Of a stretch of DNA of 64,000 nucleotides, positions 17,217 through 24,185 are shown in pieces. Within the stretch, counting starts at the first letter, position 1; each line of letters begins with the position of its first letter. The notes under the pieces are model-generated. The model had not been told where the DNA came from. It ran no database searches and saw only the letters and a list, made by a program, of their open reading frames with translations. The translations under genes and the position numbers were made by a program. The DNA comes from Lactiplantibacillus xiangfangensis (GTDB lineage Bacteria > Bacillota > Bacilli > Lactobacillales > Lactobacillaceae): assembly GCF_001438845.1 (NCBI RefSeq), contig NZ_JQCL01000103.1, positions 1 through 64,000 on the forward strand. The letters are read 5' to 3'.

Positions 17217-17641
17217 TTACATTATTACGGCTTCAAGCTGCATGCCGTAATGAGTAATGATGGTTATTTCACTGACTGGGAATTAACGCCAGCCTCAGTG
17301 CCCTCGAGTTATTACGAGGGGCACCAGCCAAGTACGTCTTAGCTGACAGCGGATACTTGTCGACCACAGCAACAGCGTTTACGACAAGAATTTGGTATTC
17401 ATCTTTGGCTTCCATTACGAAAAAACGTGCGTCGTAATGGACAAGTCAATTCATCACTTTTGAAGAATCAACGACGTCATATCGAGACTCAATTCAATAA
17501 TTTGAGTACCGTGGGACACTTTGAGTACCCAGTACAATGAGCGGACTAGGTAACCGACTATCGACACTGTTTCTCTGGAATATTATCCATGTGCATCAAC
17601 AATTAAAGCACGGCCTTAGTGGACTCAAGATTAAGGATTGA
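17203..17641 (+). mobile_element. Degenerate IS982-like transposase remnant
   Basis: Plus-strand reading in shifting frames gives LHYYGFKLHAVMSNDGYFTDWELTPASV (17214-17300 region), then VLADSGYLSTTA, then a frame with QQRLRQEFGIHLWLPLRKN and NQRRHIETQFNNLS, then LWNIIHVHQQLKHGLSGLKIKD up to a TGA at 17639-17641. The order YGFKLH-LTP-DSGY-RRxIETxF fits IS982-family DDE transposases. The N-terminal half is missing, and at least two frameshifts and an internal stop make it inactive. Clear terminal repeats were not found. Confidence 0.7.
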
Positions 17642-17741
17642 AAAATATTACGGAACTAGCACAACGCGTTAGTACTACAAATACTTCTGGTCATGCTGAC
17701 TCACGTCTTCTTTTTATAGTTAGCCAATTTATGCTTGTACT

Positions 17742-17948
17742 TTAACACCAAGTGCTTGGCATTTCCTTTGAACACGTAAGTTCACCCTTTGGGACCCGTG
17801 GGATAGAAACCTTCACCTTAGTAATCTTATTCCGCTTATAAGCAGAACTGGCCATTGCCGTTGCGTTCGTCGGTTGAGTCAAAACACTACCACCCAACAC
17901 GGTGACTGCTACTAGGGCTGCCGCTATGAACTTTGTGGATTTCTTCAT
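17742..17948 (-). pseudogene. N-terminal fragment of a secreted protein (signal peptide)
   Basis: 68 codons from an ATG at 17948 behind GCGGGGAAAA. KKSTKFIAAALVAVTVLGGSVL followed by THNAT-like and AMAS residues is a Sec signal peptide; the mature part is only about 35 residues and ends TWC. The frame ends about 100 bases before the IS982-like remnant, beyond which a CAP-domain C-terminus lies in the same orientation, so I read both as halves of one interrupted gene. It might alternatively be an intact tiny secreted peptide. Confidence 0.55.
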
Positions 17949-17963
17949 AATCATTTTCCCCGC

Positions 17964-18078
17964 CTACTTAAAGTAATCCCGCATCATCATCTGAACACTT
18001 CCAATTTTACGCAGTTGCTTTTTAGTCATTAGTTTAAAACCTTTTTCACTAACTTTTTTTGGCTTAATCCATTCATTT
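17964..18078 (-). pseudogene. Possible short peptide gene remnant
   Basis: Upstream of the secreted-protein fragment, GAGGAGG (18090-18096) is followed by ATG at 18074-18076 whose own frame stops after 15 codons. The neighbouring frame reads EWIKPKKVSEKGFKLMTKKQ then LRKIGSVQMMMRDYFK up to TAG at 17964. A one-base change would join start and frame into a peptide of about 38 residues. Weak; no family recognised. Confidence 0.25.
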
Positions 18079-18221
18079 ACTATATATTTCCTCCTCTTTT
18101 TCAGGAATCTATGTAAATTTTGCTATGATACAATGATTCACTTAAGTTACTATGATCACTCATATTTCATTTAAATAATATTTTTAGGCTTTTAATAAGC
18201 TATCACAGCTTTAACAGATAA

Positions 18222-18337
18222 TTAAAAGCTGGGAAGAAAAGTGAGTAACACTGCAACGATACTTGCCGCTAAACGGCACCGGCTGGACCGCCTACTGCTA
18301 TTCCGACCAATGCCCCCAAAGCAATGGCCTTTACTAA
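18222..18337 (-). pseudogene. Glycine-zipper peptide remnant
   Basis: Minus strand frame reads LVKAIALGALVGIAVGG then PAGAV and a stop (TAG, 18269-18271); after a one-base shift it continues LAASIVAVLLTFLPSF to TAA at 18222. Repeated GxxxG spacing in a hydrophobic peptide is seen in two-peptide bacteriocins and in glycine-zipper membrane proteins. No start, leader or immunity gene is visible. From 18338 to 18679 I see only AT-rich sequence. Confidence 0.3.
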
Positions 18338-18679
18338 CTGTGGTTATCATTAAAAACTGAACGCTATTGCTAATATAATAAACATTGAACCTGTACATCA
18401 GCCGCACAATTAGAGTGGTGTACATTATTTCAAATACCTTGAAAGCAACACTGTTAACCTGTAAAATGTCTTGGTATAAGAGAGTTTTGACGAAATCAAT
18501 TTGGATTCTTAGGCAAATAATAATTAGTTATATGAATTAATATCAAGAGCTGAATTTCTTTGAATCCCAGTAAGTGGATTCCAAACACCTATTCACCAAA
18601 AGTTGTTACGAGTGTTCATGATGATTGCAAATTCTTTTATAGAATTTAGAATTTTGCTTGCCTGAGGAGATGACAACAA

Positions 18680-19216
18680 GTGATACTTACACTTTTTGTA
18701 ATTACATTCTTGGCTTTGTCTTTTTTAGCAATATCTCTATTTTTAAAAATAAGAAGCTTTACCATGAAAGATGAAACGCATTTTTTCGGAATATACATGA
18801 AAAAAAGTCTAGATAAAAAGAGTCAAGTAAAAATTCGAACGAAACTAATACAAGATTTTGCTAATGGTTCACGCCGTAATAAAGTCCTGTGTTTGATAGA
18901 GCTTATTATCATTATTATTTGCTATGGCGGAGGCATAGTATTACTTTTAATCAATTTATTCTTTCATCTTGACCGGATATGGCTAGTGATTTGTATCGGT
19001 GTACTCATTACTTTCTTGCCATTCGCAATACTATTACAATCTCAATTATATTCTTTCTGGAAATCACAGCCTATTTGGAAAGAACAACCAGTAGATAAGC
19101 AACAATTCCTGTTACCTAATCAAATGGACCATAAGCGAATACAAAGATACTGGCTTCAATTGACTTTTATTCTTTATATTCTTGCCTTTTTAGTCTTTTA
19201 TTTTCTTCTTCATTGA
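18680..19216 (+). CDS. Hypothetical integral membrane protein
   Basis: 178 residues starting at GTG behind GAGGAG. About four membrane segments: residues 1-22, 70-93, 97-120 and 156-178, with a basic loop between the first two (KKSLDKKSQVKIRTKL). I do not recognise the family. It is clearly richer in A and T than the neighbouring housekeeping genes, stands on the opposite strand, and lies between insertion-sequence remnants, so it was probably acquired. No neighbouring gene suggests its role. Confidence 0.65.
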   Translation: MILTLFVITFLALSFLAISLFLKIRSFTMKDETHFFGIYMKKSLDKKSQVKIRTKLIQDFANGSRRNKVLCLIELIIIIICYGGGIVLLLINLFFHLDRIWLVICIGVLITFLPFAILLQSQLYSFWKSQPIWKEQPVDKQQFLLPNQMDHKRIQRYWLQLTFILYILAFLVFYFLLH

Positions 19217-19344
19217 TAAAAAAGCTCTTTGTAAGAACTATAGAATCGCTTTGTATACCTAACAAGCACGAAGGTAACTTATTTTAATGCATTCTCAACT
19301 TTCCAAAGCATTACTGAAATTTATCATATTGTTATATATAAAAA

Positions 19345-19841
19345 AACGACTCTGGGACAAAAGCCCTAGAATCTGAATAAGTAAGTGGTGTCAATTGCCG
19401 GTCTGTGGCGATTGACACCACTTTTCTTTGGCCCTAGGTCCGGTTGTTTAACAATTTTAGATAATTTTGATAGATTTTCAGCCATTAAAGCTATTCCCAT
19501 CTCGTTGTTGGTGGCTGTTAGACCACAGACTGAGAAGCGTTTGACCTTCAAGTAAGTCTTTAGGTCAGCAAAAATTGGTTCAATTTAGTCTTGCGTCGAA
19601 CATACAAATCATAACCGATTTTACTGGTCAGTTGTTCTTTAGACTTGTTCTTAAAGTATAGCCAATTATAATTAACACCTATTTAGCGGTGATTACCTTT
19701 CTTTGTCGTGGCAAGTGCTTCTCGTCTAGGATCCTCAAAGTATTCGACAGTACGGTAGATCCTGAACTGTTTTTCATAGCCATAGCGATCATGACGTGTA
19801 CTGTAATTGTGAAAAGCAAAAGTAATACCATCCAGATCTGT
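19345..19841 (-). mobile_element. IS1182-like transposase remnant (C-terminal part)
   Basis: Minus-strand translation gives FAFHNYSTRHDRYGYEKQF, DPRREALATTKKGNHR, a stop, then IGVNYNWLYFKNKSKEQL, then after a frameshift EPIFADLKTYLKVKRFSVCG and ALMAENLSKL up to about 19369. The ExxFxxLK-RFSVxG-N-ALMAxNL pattern is the C-terminus of IS1182-family transposases. The bases beyond the end, ACTCTGGGACAAAAG (about 19349-19363), look like the typical terminal repeat. One internal stop and one frameshift: inactive, with the N-terminal half missing. Confidence 0.75.
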
Positions 19842-20031
19842 GTATCAGACCTTTAGCTGGTGGCGGCCGAGTTATCGGTCACTATTGACTTTTTAGTAAA
19901 TAACCGCCAAATTTCACTCGATAAATTTGATCATAAGCCAAACCATACGCGTGCACAGAAAGATTCGATTCAGTCTATCGATTTTGAAAAAAAATTTAAT
20001 CGTATTGCAAAAACATACGATCTGGATGAGT
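19841..20031 (+). pseudogene. Fragment of an XRE-family (Cro/CI-like) repressor
   Basis: Plus strand reads VSDL, a TAG stop, then LVAAELSVTIDFLVNN and, further on, FDHKPNHTRAQKDS and FEKKFNRIAKTYDLDE to TAA (20029-20031). The first part matches the end of an HTH_3 domain (helix 5: xxIAxxLxVSxDxLL). The front of the helix-turn-helix is absent, replaced by the IS1182 remnant. Broken phage- or plasmid-type repressor. Bases 20032-20115 hold only a weak hairpin. Confidence 0.5.
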
Positions 20032-20115
20032 AACAACAAAATGAACTGAGCAATGACGGAATTCAATGTTTGAATGATTATTTCTTCTTTGAATCACTCA
20101 AATAGGTGTAGGACA

Positions 20116-20862
20116 TTACTCGTCCTCGATTGAGATGCTATCTGCATCTTGATGATTTTTATTTTTTTCATTGCCAAACTTATAAGCTAGTCCAACGCTA
20201 TCCACAACTTCTTGTATATATTGTTTACCAGACTTTTTATCAGTAATCAGAAGTGTCCAGGTAGTACGTAATTCACCACCTTCGATATATTTATGCAAAT
20301 AATCTTCAGTTATTCGTTTACCTTTGTGGCCAGTAGCGATTCGGACAGAATTACTATTTCGGTTTATACCGTTTACGTGAAACCGCGATGTGAAATCTTT
20401 TTTTGAATCTATATCAACGCCGCCACGCTTTAACTGAGTATAGTCTTTGAAATAGCTGTCTTGCCGTAGTCCGTTGAACCCGGCATAATCTGAAACAGCA
20501 GAAACATCGGATCTTACTGAATTGACTTGATAATCGAAATCATCCGTTCTGGTACTAGCTTTGATTGTCAGAGTTACTGTGGATGGTGCGGTGAACATCC
20601 AATCATTGGCATATTGCTTTGCTATTCCGTATTCTGTGAATATTGTGATTCCTCCGCCGTCGTAGGAAAAACGATGACGTGCCTTTAGTGTCTTGAATCG
20701 ATGTTTCAATTTTGTATCTCTAATTGCCACCGTTGCTTGATCAGCTATTAAAGCAGTATTATTTTTCTGTGCTTTAAAGAAGATCTTAGGCTTGCAGCCG
20801 GTCAAAATTGAAACGGTTGTAAACCCAGATACTACAAAGAGTGCCATAGTCATTTTTTTCAT
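20116..20862 (-). CDS. Putative lipoprotein, function unknown
   Basis: 248 residues. N-terminus MKKMTMALFVVSGFTTVSIL then TGC: a lipoprotein signal peptide with lipobox cysteine at residue 23. The mature part is rich in strands and charged residues (YDGGGITIFTEYGIAKQYAN, TVTLTIKAST, SKKDFTSRFHVNG) and ends in an acidic tail; no family recognised. GGGGGGAG precedes the ATG. Alone between mobile-element remnants, so likely accessory. An extracellular substrate-binding or surface role is only a guess. Confidence 0.75.
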   Translation of the reverse strand: MKKMTMALFVVSGFTTVSILTGCKPKIFFKAQKNNTALIADQATVAIRDTKLKHRFKTLKARHRFSYDGGGITIFTEYGIAKQYANDWMFTAPSTVTLTIKASTRTDDFDYQVNSVRSDVSAVSDYAGFNGLRQDSYFKDYTQLKRGGVDIDSKKDFTSRFHVNGINRNSNSVRIATGHKGKRITEDYLHKYIEGGELRTTWTLLITDKKSGKQYIQEVVDSVGLAYKFGNEKNKNHQDADSISIEDE

Positions 20863-20925
20863 GGATTCTCCCCCCTCGTATTATATAAATATCCTAATGT
20901 ATTATTCACTGTTTCTATTTTCCCT

Positions 20926-21186
20926 GTTGGACACCACATGATAATCTCTAATCGTCATTGGCTTTGGTCAACTGGTATAGATTTGTTTCCCCTGTAGTTT
21001 AACTACTTTTTTAGACTGCCGCCCAAGACAATCATCTGAATCACGAACCCACATGCTGTGTCAATCATGCTTTTCAACCAGTTTTAGTAGAGACTGGGCA
21101 GCTTTGAAATCTTATGATCTATGAACACTTATTCTGCAAGGATGTGCGTAGTGATTGTAATTAGGGATTATCATGTGGTGTCCAAC
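20926..21186. repeat. 21-bp perfect inverted repeats flanking noncoding DNA beside an IS110 gene
   Basis: GTTGGACACCACATGATAATC at 20926-20946 is repeated in exact reverse complement at 21166-21186. The 219 bases between contain no ORF but a small hairpin (GTAGTTTAACTAC) before a T-run. The right copy is 38 bases upstream of an IS110-type transposase start. This could be the noncoding left end of the IS110 element, where bridge RNA is encoded in that family, or a separate MITE-like element. Confidence 0.7.
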
Positions 21187-21224
21187 TTAAGACCAGACAA
21201 TAATTATGACAGGAGGCCATCCTA

Positions 21225-21441
21225 ATGAAACTACTTGTCGGTATTGACGTTAGCTCCAAGGAACTTGAAGTTGCTATGATAACTTCTGAAAGTCCTGATA
21301 CTATCTTTCGTGACACTTTTTCTAACGATTTAGAAGGTGCCACTGGTATTAAAGCCATTATCTTAACCTTGAATGAACAATATTCATTCGACAAGTTGGT
21401 TATCGGTATGGAATCGACTTCAATCTATAGTTTTCATCCAA
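21225..21441 (+). mobile_element. IS110-family transposase, N-terminal fragment
   Basis: About 72 codons from ATG 21225 with AGGAGG upstream. GIDVSSKELEVAMI at residues 6-19 and VIGMESTSIYSFHP near the end are the first parts of the RuvC-like DEDD domain of IS110 recombinases (first Asp and the E-T/S motif). Full proteins have about 400 residues; this one ends abruptly at 21441, where a palindrome TAAAGTGTCAT/ATGACACTTTA begins. Inactive as a recombinase. Confidence 0.85.
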
Positions 21442-21443
21442 CC

Positions 21444-21487
21444 TAAAGTGTCATCAAAACCATTTTTTCGACTCTAATGACACTTTA
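21444..21487. repeat. Inverted repeat at the IS110 breakpoint
   Basis: TAAAGTGTCAT (21444-21454) and ATGACACTTTA (21477-21487) with 22 bases between. It begins exactly where similarity to the IS110 transposase ends. It may be a pair of fused ends of another insertion sequence or simply a hairpin; I cannot decide. Confidence 0.5.
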
Positions 21488-21554
21488 ACAAAGCATTTTT
21501 TCAGACCAGTAAATCTATTGTATTAGTTTTGTAAACATTTATCAGACTATAAAA

Positions 21555-21590
21555 AATCGCAGAACCAGCTAAATAACCGGTTCTGCGATT
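21555..21590 (-). terminator. Terminator of the DsrE-gene operon
   Basis: AATCGCAGAACC (21555-21566) pairs perfectly with 21579-21590, followed on the minus strand by TTTTTT; lies just past the DsrE-like gene. Confidence 0.9.
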
Positions 21591-21604
21591 CACTTTTATT
21601 TATA

Positions 21605-21925
21605 TTACGGTTTTAAATAAGCGTAGCCCTGCTCCTGTAACTCAACTAGCCGCACTACTCCCGCCGGTACCACAATTACACCCGTTGGCAAATCCGCCGC
21701 AGTCAGCTGATGGCTCCGCATCGCGTTTTGACAGGCGTCCACTTCAACCTGAGGTAGCTCAGTCAACAAAACATCCCACGCCCCCGTTGTTAACGTCGTA
21801 ATGGCGGGACCATTCACCACGATCACCACGGTACCAGTAGACCGCAACGCCAAAAAATTACGGCTATTACCGATTGCCATGGCCACCTTTTGCGGTTCAT
21901 CCACGTGAATGACAACATTACTCAT
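21605..21925 (-). CDS. DsrE family protein
   Basis: 106 residues. VVIHVDEPQKVAMAIGNSRNFLA, VVIVVNGPAITTL, VEVDACQNAMRSHQL and VVPAGVVRLVELQEQGYAYLKP follow the DsrE/DsrF fold: N-terminal strand, central Cys in the xxxACxNAM motif, and the final G-xxx-L-xxxG-YxY-xKP ending. Members carry sulfur or have unknown roles. The start at 21925 follows GGGGAGCGG. It overlaps the upstream sugar-isomerase-like gene by eight bases, so both are co-expressed. Confidence 0.88.
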   Translation of the reverse strand: MSNVVIHVDEPQKVAMAIGNSRNFLALRSTGTVVIVVNGPAITTLTTGAWDVLLTELPQVEVDACQNAMRSHQLTAADLPTGVIVVPAGVVRLVELQEQGYAYLKP

Positions 21926-22784
21926 GCGACCGCTCCCCTTCAATCACACGGGTCTCCATATCACGTAAGTAGTGATAACTGCTGAGCATATTCGCACAAG
22001 TCGCGTCCGTCTCGTCAGGAACCTCATAAATCATCGTTGCGTGTGGATTTAACACTGGTAATACCCGCTGCCAGTCAATCAAGCCCCGGCCTAAAGGTAA
22101 ACTGTCGTGTTGCTGACCAAGTGAATCCACCAAGTGATAATGCTGAATCAATGGCACCAACCGTTTTAACGCTAGCATCGTGAGTTCCATGTCGCCATGT
22201 AGCCCAATAAAGACGTGACTCAAATCGCAAACTAATGGGAGGTGGTGTTGGATCAACTGTTCATCCAACTGCGGGTCACCGTACATGAAACTGGGTGTAA
22301 TCCCATTTTCAATCATTACGTGCCCATTCGCCTGCCGCACAAGTTCATCTAAACGACTCAGGACAACCGTCCGGGCTTCCGTAACTGATGGGTACTGATC
22401 TATCAATTCAGTCCCGCCATAGCCCCCGTGTACCAAAATTTTAACCTCTAAATCATTCGCCAAGTCTAATAATTGGTCGGTAGAAGCATGTAAAAATTGA
22501 TAAGCTTCTGGCTGTCGCTTAGGATCAAGTAATTGGTCCAAGTGGGTCCCCTGATAACTCATCGGGTGGTGTACGACTACCTTCTTCGTCACGTTCATCA
22601 AAACAAATTTCACAGCTGCTTTCAACGCCTTAAACCGTTCAGGTTGAAAATCCGCCGAACTGGTGAAAAACTCAAACACCTCCGGACGGTACTGTAATCG
22701 ATTCATTAACTGTGCCGGCTGTGCGGACGCCTTCAACCCCAGCTGAACTTTTCCGGGGCGCGTCGGTAATACTAATTTCGCCAT
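21918..22784 (-). CDS. Sugar phosphate isomerase/epimerase family (TIM barrel)
   Basis: 288 residues of the xylose-isomerase-like TIM-barrel / AP endonuclease 2 family: VVHHPMSYQG, ILVHGGYGG, VMIENGIT, LVCDLSHVFIGLHGD and YHLVDSLGQQHDSLPLGRGLIDW provide the His, Glu and Asp metal ligands at the usual places. Substrate unknown. It is the first gene of a pair with DsrE-like protein. Separated from ccpA by a strong terminator. Confidence 0.88.
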   Translation of the reverse strand: MAKLVLPTRPGKVQLGLKASAQPAQLMNRLQYRPEVFEFFTSSADFQPERFKALKAAVKFVLMNVTKKVVVHHPMSYQGTHLDQLLDPKRQPEAYQFLHASTDQLLDLANDLEVKILVHGGYGGTELIDQYPSVTEARTVVLSRLDELVRQANGHVMIENGITPSFMYGDPQLDEQLIQHHLPLVCDLSHVFIGLHGDMELTMLALKRLVPLIQHYHLVDSLGQQHDSLPLGRGLIDWQRVLPVLNPHATMIYEVPDETDATCANMLSSYHYLRDMETRVIEGERSHE

Positions 22785-22821
22785 CTAAGCCATCCTCTCT
22801 ATGGTCGCTGAACAAAAAAAA

Positions 22822-22845
22822 GGTTCAGAACCGAAGTTCTAAACC
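22822..22845 (-). terminator. Terminator of ccpA
   Basis: Minus strand GGTTTAGAAC-TTCG-GTTCTGAACC followed by eight T; a UUCG tetraloop hairpin 63 bases beyond the ccpA stop codon. Confidence 0.93.
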
Positions 22846-22907
22846 TAGTATAACGCTAAGTTGCGACTCACCGCCGTGAAGTCGGCCAACCTACCGTCAT
22901 GATTCAA

Positions 22908-23918
22908 TTATTCTGCGGTCTTAGTTGAAGCACGGCGCACAATTCCGTATGGTAACGTAACCGTCTTTTCGTCTAATTCCTTATCGTTCATCAACTTAGT
23001 TAACATCCGCATCGCTACGGCACCAATATCATAAAGTGGTTGTGTAATGGATGTGATGGCTGGGCGAGTAATCTGGGTCACGATCGTGTTGTTACTTGTA
23101 ATAACTTCCAAGTCGTTAGGCACGTCGATACCAGATTCCATGCTAGCATTAATGATTCCGGCAGCCATTTCGTCGTCACCAACGAATACTGCGGTAGCAC
23201 CACTGTCCGCAATGACGGGTTGTAACTTGATCCCAGCATCGTATGAATAGCCCGCTTCATAAACCAATGAGTCATCATAAGGTAATTTAGCTTTGTTCAA
23301 AGCCCGCTTATAACCCTTCAACCGGTATTCAGCATTGATTGATTGACTCAATGACCCTAAGGCCAACGCAATCTTCTTGTGACCACGTTTGATCAAGTTT
23401 GTCACTGCTTCTTCAACTGCGGCGGCGTAATCAATGTTGACACTTGGCGTATCACCTTCAGGATCAACCGTACCAGCTAAAACAACTGGTGCTTTAGCGC
23501 GTTTGAATTCGGCCCGTAGCTTATCGTCGATGTGGTTACCCATGAAGATCACCCCATCAACTTGCTTGGCCATCAAGGTGTTTAACACGTTGACTTCTTG
23601 TTCGCCGGCATCGTCGGAGTTGGTCAAAATGATGTTGTATTTATACATCATCGCAATGTCATCAATCCCACGTGCTAATGAAGCAAAGTAAATATTCGTT
23701 ACGTCGGGAATAATTACCCCAACCGTCGTTGAACGTTTACTTGCAAGGCCCCGAGCAACCGCGTTTGGCCGGTAGTCTAAACGTTCGATAACCGCCAAAA
23801 CCTTTTTCCGAGTGGCTGGTTTAACGTTAGGGTTCCCATTGACTACTCGTGAAACCGTTGCCATTGAGACGGCGGCTTCCCGTGCAACGTCATAAATCGT
23901 TACTGTCTGTTTTTCCAT
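22908..23918 (-). CDS. ccpA: Catabolite control protein A
   Basis: 336 residues, LacI family. Helix-turn-helix VTIYDVAREAAVSMATVSRVVNG at residues 6-28, hinge KVLAVIERLDYRPNAVARGLAS, then a periplasmic-binding-like core with GVIIPDVTNIYFA and VDGVIFMGNHI. Together with HPr-Ser-P it binds cre sites to repress or activate carbon genes. Divergent from pepQ, as in many lactobacilli. Its promoter spacer contains a cre-like sequence, pointing to autoregulation. Confidence 0.98.
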   Translation of the reverse strand: MEKQTVTIYDVAREAAVSMATVSRVVNGNPNVKPATRKKVLAVIERLDYRPNAVARGLASKRSTTVGVIIPDVTNIYFASLARGIDDIAMMYKYNIILTNSDDAGEQEVNVLNTLMAKQVDGVIFMGNHIDDKLRAEFKRAKAPVVLAGTVDPEGDTPSVNIDYAAAVEEAVTNLIKRGHKKIALALGSLSQSINAEYRLKGYKRALNKAKLPYDDSLVYEAGYSYDAGIKLQPVIADSGATAVFVGDDEMAAGIINASMESGIDVPNDLEVITSNNTIVTQITRPAITSITQPLYDIGAVAMRMLTKLMNDKELDEKTVTLPYGIVRRASTKTAE

Positions 23919-23943
23919 ATAAAATAGCCCTTTCTTAGCTGAT

Positions 23944-23972
23944 ATGATATGTTTTCATTCGTTTTCATGCAA
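23944..23972 (-). promoter_or_regulatory. ccpA promoter with cre-like sequence in the spacer
   Basis: Minus strand -35 TTGCAT (23967-23972), 17-bp spacer, -10 TATCAT (23944-23949). The spacer and -35 contain TGAAAACGAATGAAAACA, close to a cre box though not a full match, so CcpA bound there would block the polymerase. Confidence 0.7.
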
Positions 23973-24023
23973 CATCAACCAATATAGCAAAATAATGGTC
24001 TTGATGCAACTTAAGATACTAAT

Positions 24024-24037
24024 TGAAATCGCTTTCA
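24024..24037. promoter_or_regulatory. cre site between ccpA and pepQ
   Basis: TGAAATCGCTTTCA fits the catabolite-responsive-element consensus TGWNANCGNTNWCA at every position. It lies 55 bases upstream of the ccpA -35 box and about 150 upstream of pepQ, where CcpA could control either gene. Confidence 0.85.
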
Positions 24038-24185
24038 TGAAAATAATACCTTACTTGTTTTCAAAAATCAAGATTTTACAACGAAGATAATATTATTTTC
24101 AGCTCATTATTCTCAGCTTTTTTTAAGAAACAGCGCTATACTTGATTATATTAACCAATTAACTAAATTTTGAGGAGTGATTGAA

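Noticed and set aside
18222-18425. 67-residue ORF starting MYTTLIVRLMYRF
   Set aside because: The reading frame gives a cysteine/serine-rich sequence without ribosome-binding site; the neighbouring frame carries a more credible but broken peptide.
19366-19551. 61-residue open frame as an independent gene
   Set aside because: Its sequence is the C-terminus of a broken IS1182-like transposase with no start site of its own.
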